From: Culex pipiens pallens
Taxonomy: Eukaryota; Arthropoda; Insecta; Diptera; Culicidae
Assembly: GCF_016801865.2 (NCBI RefSeq)
Contig: NC_068939.1
Location: 184,674,053-184,738,052, forward strand
Direction: 5' to 3'
Length of the DNA stretch: 64,000 bases
The position numbers and the translations under genes are program-made. This document shows, in pieces, positions 12,201 through 21,641 of this stretch (within the stretch, counting starts at the first letter, position 1; each line of letters starts with the position of its first letter). The notes under the pieces are model-generated. The model did not search any database, was not told where the DNA came from, and worked only from the letters and a program-made list of their open reading frames with translations.

Positions 12201-13018
12201 TTATTTTATTGAATTTTTTACAAAGCGTACCCTCCATTTAGCTGCAACTTTGCTGAAGAACTCAAATCGATGCTTCCCAAGAAACCATTTTAGAATAAAT
12301 ATATACATATATTTTTGTAACATAAATTTTCATTAAAATAAATTTTATAGTTTTGCAGGCCATTGCAATCTTGATATCTTTGAATAACTTCAAAAAGAAA
12401 TGTTGTAAAAAAAAGGAAAAAAATGTTGTGTCAAAAGTAAGTTCTTAAATAAATTCCTACAAATTTGTTTCAAAGACTGAAACATATGAAATTTTTCGAT
12501 TTTAGTGTAAAAATGTTTAAAAATATTGACATTTAGAAAACTTTTTTTTCTGAATGTTTTAAAAAGAATAAGATCATTGATAGTTTGTTTAAAATTAAAA
12601 AAAAAGATTCTGAGTCGATAGGTATACGTGAAGGTGGGTCTACGAGGTTGAATAAAGAAGTTCATTTTTCGAGTGATTGTATAGCCTTTCCTATTTGAGG
12701 TGAGGAAGGCAAAACATAAAGCTCTCAACAATTAATAAATAAAGTTGACTGAAATTAGTACGAAAATGTTAAATCAGGTTTTCAGCAGAGTAATTCTAAT
12801 AACCTTGAATAACCGACTTTCCCAAGATTTTTAAAAACATATTTTTAAAACTCCCGATTTTTCGCGATTTCCTAATTTTTCCGACTCGAGTGGCTACCCT
12901 GCAATAACCGAAGAGCGCCCCCCTTAACCATAATCCAACTCCATTTCAGCTCATCCAAATGTACGTGGTCGAGGAGGAGGAGTACAAGCTGACCAGCAAG
13001 ATGGAGTTTTACGCTTAA
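3259..13018 (+). CDS. norpA: Phospholipase C beta, norpA type (3' nine exons; 5' end outside view)
   Basis: Hydrolyses PIP2 to IP3 and diacylglycerol downstream of Gq; in flies NorpA drives phototransduction in the INAD complex. Exons: 3259-3335, 3399-3558, 3905-4071, 4143-4447, 4507-4671, 7788-9193, 9253-9613, 9669-9758, 12950-13018. All have AG/GT borders and matching phases and give 932 residues. Visible in order: EF-hand region (KTEKLVYQILSDLGLP), X catalytic half with SSHNTYLSGRQ (His at 4271-4273), VELDCWDG and THG (His at 4412-4414), acidic/Ala-rich linker, Y half (SSFAETTG, YPKGTRADSSNY), C2 domain (QVIAGQFLSDKK) and a long charged coiled-coil tail typical of PLC-beta. It ends in EFYA, close to the INAD-binding tail of fly NorpA. 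Exon 1 here starts in the second third of the domain order, so the PH-domain exons lie further 5'; none was found in 1-3258. Confidence 0.93.
5919..6011. repeat. Small inverted repeat
   Basis: Arms 'attctagattaaattttcaa' and its reverse complement, with the loop 'ctcatgggtttcctatg' and the inner stem CCTATC/GATAGG. Either a short MITE or a palindrome. Confidence 0.6.
6515..6669. mobile_element. Foldback MITE with 60-bp arms
   Basis: Arms 6515-6574 and 6610-6669 are near-perfect reverse complements (CAATTCTTGA, then TTTTTTTTGATAAGGTCC, through to GAGTGTATCCC), separated by a 35-bp spacer. A lone related arm occurs at 41468-41498 ('tttgattaggtcctataaac'). Confidence 0.8.
7064..7652. mobile_element. 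Foldback element, AACATTTCAAAA termini
   Basis: Left end TCGACGGTAACATTTCAAAA with GGCATCATGTACA; right end is its reverse complement with few mismatches (TGTACATGATGCTTTTTGAA, ATGTTGGCGTCGA). No ORF. Similar 'taacatttcaaaaggg' starts recur at 31217 and 54444. Confidence 0.6.
9669..9806 (+). CDS. norpA: norpA alternative last exon (read-through form ending ETVV)
   Basis: The exon that normally ends at 9758 (donor AAG|GTACAA) stays open for 15 more codons if the donor is not used, ending REIVTLETVV then TAG at 9804-9806. This isoform would carry 925 residues in the window. The ETVV end fits the class I PDZ pattern (S/T-x-hydrophobic). The alternative is splicing to 12950-13018, which ends EFYA. 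The donor is not a strong consensus, which would favour mixed use. That the frame is open and PDZ-like is seen; isoform use is inferred. Confidence 0.6.
   Translation, partial: TAGIKQNREKEKLKVTHDKQLEELDNDVQKVQNAYREIVTLETVV
10904..11114. mobile_element. Tourist-like MITE with two matching 85-bp arms
   Basis: Arms 10904-10988 and 11030-11114 are reverse complements over their whole length (GGGCTTTTGTTAATTTGATT ... to CATCTACC), with a 41-bp spacer. The flanking triplets are TTA (left) and TTT (right), near a 3-bp target duplication. The high arm identity suggests a recent insertion or gene conversion. Confidence 0.8.
11860..12170. repeat. Interspersed hairpin repeat with TTTTTCAGCACTCGTCG words
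   Basis: Contains self-complementary TGCTGAAAAGTT/AACTTTTCAGCA and the larger inverted pair around 12040-12165 (GTTGCAAAACTTGATTTTTT against its approximate complement). Related fragments occur at about 655-715 and 45250-45300. Confidence 0.5.
12606..12715. repeat. Interspersed repeat tail (copy 1)
   Basis: GATTCTGAGTCGATAGGTAT, through 'gaaggtgggtctacgaggt', to GAGGTGAGGAAGGCAAAA. Nearly identical to 61853-61962, including a terminal hairpin GCCTTTCCT...AGGAAGGC. Confidence 0.65.
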
Positions 13019-15400
13019 AGTGCTGGCCGCTGCCACGAGATGATACAACCGAGCAAAACTCATGCAAACAATCTGAAAATCTAGAGGTAAACAAAACAGC
13101 TAATAATCATATGTATATGAGTACGAAAACCCCATATTTTAGAGAAATATTCAACAACAACAATATGCTCTATAATCATATGAAATGTATCATGTTGTGC
13201 AAAAGTCTTTAGGAGAACCAAAAAAAATTAAGAATTAGAAAATAAAAAAACAACAGCAACACTAATAGTATTAACAAAACAAACCAACTACATTTACTAT
13301 GATAGCAAACAGAAAAACAAAACATTTAGAAAAGAGAGAGAGAGTAATCAAAGTGAGATTAGCTGTTTTAGAAACCATCAATTTCGTGAACAAAATGAGA
13401 GGTATCTTTATATACTGACTTGTAGTGTGTGTGAACTAAGCAAACAAACAAACAAAAAAAATACTAAAAAGAGATGTTGACCCTTTCGCACTGATAGAAT
13501 GTTATTAGAGTTGCAATCAAAGCAAAAACAACAAAAAAAACACAAGGAAGGGGATTCAGAATCATCCTACTAGTAAGACCGCGGGAACAAATAAAATTCG
13601 AAAATCATTATGAAAAAAAAAACATTTTAAACTAGACAATTTCAACTGCCTTTCTTTAGCAATGTTGTTGCGTTAAGTTTGTTTCGATTTTTGCGCTTGT
13701 TTTCTTCTTTTTTGTTGCGATACAATTTTTTTGGATAGAATGTCAATTAGAAATGAATCTGAACATAGTTGTTGAATATTTTTGCTGGAAACATTGCAAA
13801 CATTTTTGAATGGTTGTTTTATTTCTCTTCGGTGAAAAATAGCGTCACAGTTCCTTGTTTTACACAACTCTCTACGATTTCTCATGTGTAAGAATGTTAA
13901 AGTCACATATCAAAGATTAGACATTAGATTGCTTTCCAAAATTAGTCACCCAAAAACGTTTGAAAATATTTGCAATGCTCCTTTTTCTATCTTTTTTCGA
14001 AGTAGAAACCTTAGTTCAATTTTCTGATAGCAATCAACATTGTTTCATCTTCGGGCAGCCTCTTTTGTTCGCACTGGCCGGAGTAGAAACTAGAACATGA
14101 TAAACCCCAATATATAAGCTGGTGAAAAGTGGAGTGTGTGTCATAAAACTTTTGAAACTTACCAATGAAAAATCATATTAAAGTTATATACAGAAAAATT
14201 TAATTTTAAAAGCAAGTTACTGAAAATGCAAATGCAAGATAAGTATTTAGGGTTAAGCTATTATCGAAACAAGTATTGTACTATTAAAAAATAAAAAGAA
14301 AGAGACATCTACTTCCCCCGTTCCTCAACTCCCTCCCCATCCTCCAGACTCCTCAAGCCGAGCTCCATTTCCTGTCCCCTATCTCTCTCATCATCTTACG
14401 AATCGTTGTTCACTTTAAAAGAAACTACAACAAAATCATGAGTGCCTATAATACGAAAAATCATCCCTTACTTTTTTACCAAAACAACAAGAAAAGAAAT
14501 AAAAAAGGCGTGTGTGTGTGCGTTCGAATTTCAATTTCTTTCAGTTCTGTGAGTACTTTTTAAAAATAATTCTTTTAAAAAGTACCCTCAGAATCTCAAC
14601 ACAAACACACACACGTTGAAAGACATTCAACGAAATGATCAGTCCTATCCAAAGAGAGAATATAATGTGTAGAAACAATTTTCTAGTCGTTACATTTTAA
14701 GCATGAAAGCATTATAACCACTTCAGTTCACTTCTCAACAACAAACTGCTGGCTGATCTCTCCGTTCCAGCAAAACGGAGTGAAGGAAAATCGAAAACAT
14801 CAAACACACAAAATAAGGACTTACACGGTGTAGTAGCGTTATGTGTATCATTTTCAACACAACAAATCACAACCAGGATTTTTTGAAACCAAAAAAAAAA
14901 ACAAATCAAATAGCAAAAAACACACACAGTTAGGGAAAGCAGTGTATCGAAAACTCCAATATACTAATCAAATCAAATCAACCAAACAGCAGTGAATAGC
15001 TGAGATCGAGAGAGAGAAAACGATTGGCAATCGCCATGTGCGCGCGTGTGGTTAGGAAGAAGCTGGTTGAAGCAGGTTGAGTCATTAACATAAGTTTTAA
15101 AAAGCAAAAAATTGGGAAAGTAAAAGAGCATCCATTAGCAAACACTCTTTCTTTTCTGTTTAGCTGCGTGATGACAATCCATTGCGATGACACTCTTAGA
15201 TGTTTTTGTTTAATCGAAATCCGAAAGATCCGAACTGTAAGTCATTAAATGTTTTATGTTCTTTGTCATTTTGGTCATGTCTGTAACATAACCACCTGCA
15301 CTTTTGTTGTACAGGGCATACTGGTTCCTAAAAAGGGTCTGGAAATAGCTTCACAAACTGCAGAATAAATGAGAGGATGCGATTTTTTAGGACTTTTAAA
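13019..15400. other. norpA 3'UTR and intergenic DNA
   Basis: Follows the TAA at 13016-13018. A-rich with short repeats (CAAA, GA, GT). Possible polyadenylation signals are AATAAA at 13590-13595 and AATAAA-like words near 14288. A stem at 14553-14590 (GAGTACTTTTTAAAA with TTTTAAAAAGTAC) could be structured RNA. No ORF is convincing. Confidence 0.55.
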
Positions 15401-17170
15401 AACTAAAAAAAAAATCCTAGATTCTAAAATTCTTATATTATAAACACTAAAAAAATAAATTCTACTATTTCAAAATTATAAATTCAAAAAAAAGTAAATT
15501 CTGCTGTTCTTAAATTCTAAAATTCTGCTATTCTAAAATTCTGCTATTCTAAAAATCTAAAACTCTACAATTTAAAAATTCTAAAATTCTAAAATTCTGC
15601 TATTCTAAAATTCTGCTATTCTAAAAATCTAAAACTCTACAATTTAAAAATTCTAAAATTCTAAAATTTTAAAATTCTAAAATTCTAAAATTCTAAAATT
15701 CTAAAATTCTAAAATTCTAAAATTCTAAAATTCTAAAATTCTAAAATTCTAAAATTCTAAAATTCTAAAATTCTAAAATTCTAAAATTCTAAAATTCTAA
15801 AATTCTAAAATTCTAAAATTCTAAAATTCTAAAATTCTAAAATTCTAAAATTCTAAAATTCTAAAATTCTAAAATTCTAAAATTTTAAAATTCTAAAATT
15901 CTAAAATTCTAAAATTCTAAAATTCTAAAATTCTAAAATTCTAAAATTCTAAAATTCTAAAATTCTAAAATTCTAAAATTCTAAAATTCTAAAATTCTAA
16001 AATTCTAAAATTCTAAAATTCTAAAATTCTAAAATTCTAAAATTCTAAAATTCTAAAATTCTAAAATTCTAAAATTCTAAAATTCTAAAATTCTAAAATT
16101 CTAAAATTCTAAAATTCTAAAATTCTAAAATTCTAAAATTCTAAAATTCTAAAATTCTAAAATTCTAAAATTCTAAAATTCTAAAATTCTAAAATTCTAA
16201 AATTCTAAAATTCTAAAATTCTAAATTCTAAAATTCTAAAATTCTAAAATTCTAAAATTCTAAAATTCTAAAATTCTAAAATTTTAAAATTCTAAAATTC
16301 TAAAATTCTAAAATTCTAAAATTCTAAAATTCTAAAATTCTAAAATTCTAAAATTCTAAAATTCTAAAACTCTAAAATTCTAAAATTCTAAAATTCTAAA
16401 ATTCTAAAATTCTAAAATTCTAAAATTCTAAAATTCTAAAATTCTAAAATTCTAAAATTCTAAAATTCTAAAATTCTAAAATTCTAAAATTCTAAAATTC
16501 TAAAATTCTAAAATTCTAAAATTCTAAAATTCTAAAATTCTAAAATTCTAAAATTCTAAAATTCTAAAATTCTAAAATTCTAAAATTCTAAAATTCTAAA
16601 ATTCTAAAATTCTAAAATTCTAAAATTCTAAAATTCTAAAATTCTAAAATTCTAAAATTCTAAAATTCTAAAATTCTAAAATTCTAAAATTCTAAAATTC
16701 TAAAATTCTAAAATTCTAAAATTCTAAAATTCTAAAATTCTAAAATTCTAAAATTCTAAAATTCTAAAATTCTAAAATTCTAAAATTCTAAAATTCTGAA
16801 ATTCTAAAATTCTGAAATTTTAAAATTCTAAAATTCTAAAATTCTCAAATTTTAAAATTTTAAAATTCTAAAATTCTAAAATTCTAAAATTCTAAAATTC
16901 TAAAACTCTAAAATTCTAAAATTCCAAAAATTCTAAAATTCTAAAATTCAAAAATTCTAAAATTCTTAAATTCTAAGATTTAATTTCATCTTGTTAATTC
17001 CAAAATTTCATATTGTTAATTCCAAAATTCTAAAATTCCGAAATTCTAACAATCTAAAATTCCTAAATTCTAAAAATTTTAAATTCGAAAATTCTAATAT
17101 TCTTAAATTGTAAAATATTAAAAGCCAAAATTATAAAATTATAAAAATTCAGCTTCAAATAATTAGAAAT
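15400..17170. repeat. 8-bp satellite array (AATTCTAA)n
   Basis: A near-perfect tandem array of unit AATTCTAA runs from about 15650 to 16950 and is degenerate on both flanks (from 15400 and to 17170). Roughly 160 units in the core with few variants, e.g. one unit short by an A at about 16222 and TTTTAAAA variants. Degenerate versions of the same words occur at 38630-39630 and 40980-41450. Confidence 0.95.
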
Positions 17171-17586
17171 TCTAAAAAATAACAAAACTAAAAATAAACA
17201 AGATTTTAAATTTCTAACACAATTTAAAAAAATTCTTGATTTCGAAAATTGAATTAATTGTTTTTAAGTGCTGTATATTTTTATATTGTTTAAATTTTTT
17301 TAATAACTCAGCTTTTAATTAATTCCAGATTTTTTAGTAGTTTAGTATTTAACGTTTAATTTTTTAAATTTGTTTGTTTTATATTTTGAATCTTGGTTCG
17401 TATAGTGTTGCATGAGGTGTTGCAGCTTTCGCGCGATGGTGACTTTTCTCAGCTTGGGACGTAAGATTCAAGTAACTAAAATGTCACGTTCATCAAAAAG
17501 ATTCGCAAGGATTTTCGGTAGTGACTAAATATGAGACAAAACCTTTTAATCCATCTCTTCTAACATTTATATTACAACAGCGACAT

Positions 17587-18003
17587 TTAGTTCAAACTCC
17601 TAACACGCTTTCGCTCCTTGTAAAGACTGTTGCGCTGGACTAGAAAAAATATCCAAAATCAGCTCAAAAAAGTTCCCCAAAAGTTCAAAATGTTCTACTC
17701 ACTGTACGGATCGAACCGAATCAGTTCCAGCTTGTCGGCCAGCCGCTCACGAATCTTGGTGAACTGGTGCCCGCTGACGGCACTCTCCATCAGCACCAGC
17801 ACATTTCTGAAAAGCGAAATTGAAAAATTTTAGGTTTGCAAAATTGAGTTGTCCCTTTACAGTTGGGGAGCACGAGTTGTTACGAAACTGATGTTTGATT
17901 CGCAATATTGAGTGTTTTTATGCGTTTTCTTCGCTCAAGAATAATATCAAACGATTACTTACTTGCTCTTTGCCTTCTTCAGCAAAATGTTTGTAATAAA
18001 CAT
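17587..18003 (-). CDS. mRpL33: Mitochondrial large-subunit ribosomal protein bL33m
   Basis: Component of the mitochondrial 39S ribosomal subunit. Minus-strand exons: 17963-18003 (MFITNILLKKAKS...), 17703-17806 (NVLVLMESAVSGHQF...LIRFDPY) and 17587-17639 (IQRNSLYKERKRVRSLN, stop). Phases join exactly and give 65 residues, the normal size for insect mitochondrial L33. The central VSGHQFTKIRERLADKLELI block and the end SLYKERKRVRS are characteristic. The start ATG (rev. comp. of 18001-18003) gives a basic N-terminus, typical of this protein. It sits head-to-head with NO66, so the two probably share a promoter region, though that region is damaged in this assembly. Confidence 0.93.
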
Positions 18004-18300
18004 TGTATTTTAAGCGAAATTTCCACAAGAAACTTTCCAAATTTGACCAAAAAGGGTCCACTTTGCTCGCGATTTGTTTATTTTCGATTCAATCTGCGCT
18101 GACAGTAGAGACGACAAAAACGAACGCTTGATCCAATGAATCCAATCAGAGATTACGAAACGCTTTTTTATCTTCAACCATTGAATTAAAATTAATTTTT
18201 ATTTTTCAAATTTCTAATTCACCCATCACTACGTTCCCACTCCCGAGTATTATATACACAACGGCCCAATACAACTCAAGATCTTTCATATGTTAATCGG
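18004..18300. promoter_or_regulatory. Shared upstream region of mRpL33 and NO66 (mRpL33-proximal part)
   Basis: Lies between two divergent start regions. The first 100 bases beside mRpL33 are of ordinary complexity and would be its 5'UTR and promoter. Beyond about 18300 the sequence becomes G-poor and unreliable. Promoter role is inferred from position only. Confidence 0.4.
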
Positions 18301-18877
18301 CCCTCAACAAAACACTCAAGCCATAGTTTTATTTACTTCACTTACCCTAAAATTCATTATAAACACATACCGCTTTTACATCTATGAACTATATAACCCC
18401 TTTTCTCCCCCATACCCCCTTTCAACAATTTATCACCAGACCGAACTCAATCTTCACAAAAATAAACCCTCTCACCATCATCAAAAAATATCCCCATCCC
18501 AATGACTCCCCCCTATAAAACCCCATTTCTAAAAACCCACCAAAATTCCCAACCAAATCATACCTCCTTCCCGTTCTCTTAACTTTAACCCCCAATCACC
18601 CCCACCAAAAACCTACCCAATAACCAAATTACACCTCCCCCACCTCTAACATCCTTACCCCCACCAACCTTCCAACCTCACAAACTTCTCCAAAACCCCC
18701 ATCAAACTCAACCCTCCAAACCCCTTTTCACTTCCTTCAACCAAATCTCTCCCAACCAACACCTAATAAAATATAAAATACCCCTTTTTTAAAAATAACC
18801 CCTAATCAACCCTACCTACAAAAAAACCATATCAACACCTCACATCCCCCCCCCACCCCCCATCAAAACTATCCCCC

Positions 18878-18935
<58 letters not shown>

Positions 18936-19091
18936 ACCACCCCACCCCCACCACCCCCCCCCCCCACCCCCCCCCCGCCCCCCCCCCCCCCCCCCCCCCC
19001 CCCCTCCCCCCCCCCCCCCCCCCCCCCCCTCCGCAAAGTTACTTTTTTTTTTTTTATTTTTTATTTTTTTTTTTTTTTTATTTTTTTTTAT
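18300..19091. other. G-depleted, poly-C/poly-T block, probable assembly artefact
   Basis: From 18574 to 18976 there is not one G (403 nt). C runs include 57 consecutive C at 18879-18935; a T-rich run follows at 19043-19090. It abuts the open frame of NO66 with no start codon. This composition fits failed consensus over a G/C homopolymer rather than genomic sequence. Confidence 0.7.
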
Positions 19092-21106
19092 TTGTCGATT
19101 TTCGACACACCAGCGCCAGATCCCCGCCCTGCGGCCACGGAAAACGGCGCTGCAGCCAAACCGGCGGCGAAAAAGAAAAAATCTCCTGCTGCCGCAACCA
19201 AGAAGCAGCTGATTGACCAACTGATCCGTGAAATGAGCCAGGATGAGGACAACAACGACTCCGTGGATCAGGCACCACCGGCGAAAAAGAGCCGGAAGAA
19301 GGTTTGCTGATCAAATTGTTGGAAGTTTTCAAGAGGTAATTTTAATTATTTTTGCAGAAGGACACTTCCGGTTCGTCGAAGGCCGACTCCTCCGGCAATA
19401 ACAACACCAGCAAGAGCAGCGTTAAGGATAAACCTGCAAAGCCAAAGAAACCGAAGACAGCCGGTCTCAAGATTAAGCTGCAGGACCACAGGAAGCACAA
19501 GGAAAAGTTGCGCAAAAGTTTGCAAGGAGTGGAGAACTCCCGGCAGGCCGCCGCTTCGACGAGTATGCTGGAAGCTTCCTTCAACGGTGACTCGCTCAAA
19601 GATCGCTCGAACCATTCGACGCCGGTCCACCACAAAGGGGCGAAGGCAGCTAAAAAGAACAAGAACAAGTCCCACATCATGCCACTGCCGCTGACGTTTA
19701 CCCCGTCGAAGGTTGTGGTCAAACAGGAACCAAAGACTCCGCGTAGGCCGACAATGCTGAATGTGGAGACTTCCAGCGGTTCGCTAGATAGTGTTGAGAT
19801 TGGTCGGGAAAAGTTCAGTTGGGTCATCGGCCCTTCGACCACGGTCGACGAGTTTATGGCGCAATTTTGGGAGAAGAAACCTTTCCTGGTGCAACGGAGC
19901 GATCCCACGTACTACGCTAATCTGCTGTCGCGGGGAAAGATCGATGAAATGCTCCGTAACAACAACATTGAGTACACGAAGAATCTGGACGTCACTTCGT
20001 ACCGGGAGGGAGTTCGCGAGACGCACAACCCGGACGGAAGAGCGCTTCCACCGGATGTGTGGGCGTTTTACGAAGAAGGTTGCTCGATCCGGATGCTCAA
20101 CCCGCAAACGTACCTTCCCTGTGTGTACGAAATGAACGTAAAGCTGCAAGAGTTCTTCCACTGCATGACGGGATCCAACTTTTACCTTACGCCACCAAAC
20201 AGCCAAGGATTTGCGCCACATTACGACGACATCGAAGCTTTCGTGCTGCAGGTCGAAGGACGCAAACACTGGAAGCTCTACAGCCCTCGAACGGCCTCCG
20301 AAGTGCTGGCTCGAGTCTCTTCACCCAACTTTACGCAGGAGGAAATCGGCGTCCCTATACTGGAAGTGACGCTCGAACCCGGTGACCTGCTCTACTTCCC
20401 ACGTGGCATCATCCACCAGGCGAGCACCGTTCCGGGCCACCATTCGCTGCACGTGACCATGAGCGTCTACCAGAAGAACAGCTGGGCCGACCTACTGGAA
20501 CTCTACCTCCCTCACGCCCTAAGCCAAGCCGCCGAGAACCACCTGGAACTCCGCCGTGGCATCCCCCAAGACCTCCACCAACATTTCGGAATCGTCCACT
20601 CGGACAACGAAACCCCCACCCGCAAGGACCTAATCAAAAAAATCAAGTCGCTGGTCGACAAAATCTTCAGCGAAGAGGCCATCGACGTGGCCGTGGACCA
20701 GCTGGCCAAACGCTTCCAACACGACGCCCTCCCCCCGCTCCTCACCGACCAGGAACGCGCCCAAACCGCTTACGGCGCCAACTACGCCTTCAACCCGGAC
20801 GGAACCGTCCCCCTCCAAACAGCATTCACCGAACGAACCACCATTCGTCTGCTCCGCCGGAACATTGTCCGGCTGGTCAACGAGGAGAACACGCTGCGAC
20901 TGTACTACCACACGGAAAACTCCCGCGAGTACCACGAGTACGAGCCAAACTTTCTGGAAGTTGACCAGGATGCGGCTCTGGGAGTGGAGCTGTTGGTGAA
21001 AATCTACCCGGAAACGGTGGCCATCGGAGCGCTGCCCGTCGAGGACAAGGTCGAGTTTGCCAAGAGTTTGTGGGAGAAGGGGCTGATTGTGGCGAGGGGT
21101 GAGTAG
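19092..21106 (+). CDS. NO66: Ribosomal oxygenase / histone demethylase NO66 (5' end missing)
   Basis: Fe(II)/2-oxoglutarate JmjC enzyme; the family hydroxylates a ribosomal protein histidine and is reported to demethylate H3K4/K36, acting in nucleus and nucleolus. Exons: up to 19301 and 19358-21106, joined in phase 0 through a 56-bp intron. The N-terminal half is basic and low complexity (AAKPAAKKKKS, KPAKPKKPKT), then comes the conserved core FSWVIGPSTTVDEFMAQFWE. The iron ligands are visible: His-Tyr-Asp at 20219-20227 (GFAPHYDDIEAF) and the distal His at 20414-20416 (FPRGIIHQA). The C-terminal winged-helix part follows, ending GLIVARGE. No in-frame ATG precedes 19092; the frame is open from TTG out of the poly-T block, so the true start is lost. 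The stop falls inside GTGAGTAG, so a further exon cannot be excluded. Confidence 0.9.
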
Positions 21107-21640
21107 AGTGGCGGAGGTTTTGCCAAGTTAGTAAGGTAAGAGGCAGTTTCTGTTGATTTGAATACAAGTATTTTTATCTTGAATGAACAAGTTGGAGTTG
21201 TCTCAATGCGAAAGAAAGTCATGCAATAGAATAAGGAGGTTTTCAGGTGTTCTACTGAACGGTTTAAAGCTAGGTACGAAGATCGGAAAAACGCGGAAAA
21301 ATCAGACATTTTTGAAGTCCTTTATTTTAGGTTAACAAGATAAAGAGAGATAAAAATTCCTTAATTGGATTAGAAAATTTGACGAGGCCTTCGGACAATA
21401 GAATACGGAATGTTTTGAACTGATTTTTGTTTTTTTGAGTTTAAAAAATATATATTTTTAGATTTTTTTTTTCAAGTTGCAATTTCTTTAAATTCAATAT
21501 TTGAATTTTTAATGTTCTGAACCTTCAAAGGATTGAATTTTTAAATTTAAACTTCAAATGTATTCCTTATGGGAGAACTGTCATTTCTACCTATTTCTAC
21601 CACTCGAATTGGGTACTTCATTACGACTGAAGGACGCATT
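21107..21640. other. NO66 3' region
   Basis: Follows the NO66 stop; A/T-rich without a recognised gene. A possible AATAAA-like signal is not clear. The next 1.57 kb is a foldback element. Confidence 0.4.
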
Positions 21641-21641
21641 A

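Larger units (their letters stand above)
9807..12949. other. norpA: norpA last intron (or 3'UTR of the ETVV isoform)
   Basis: A non-repetitive start (9807 to about 10300) would be 3'UTR for the read-through isoform. It is followed by unique-looking sequence (10300-10900), an 85-bp-arm MITE (10904-11114), repeats with CAGCACTCGTCG/GACTCGTGCTGA hairpins (about 11860-12170), and a tail fragment (12606-12715) shared with 61853-61962. No other coding exon seen. Confidence 0.7.

Noticed and set aside
18840..19220. Minus-strand glycine-rich frame (126 aa)
   Set aside because: Translation of poly-C in the G-free block, likely artefactual sequence.
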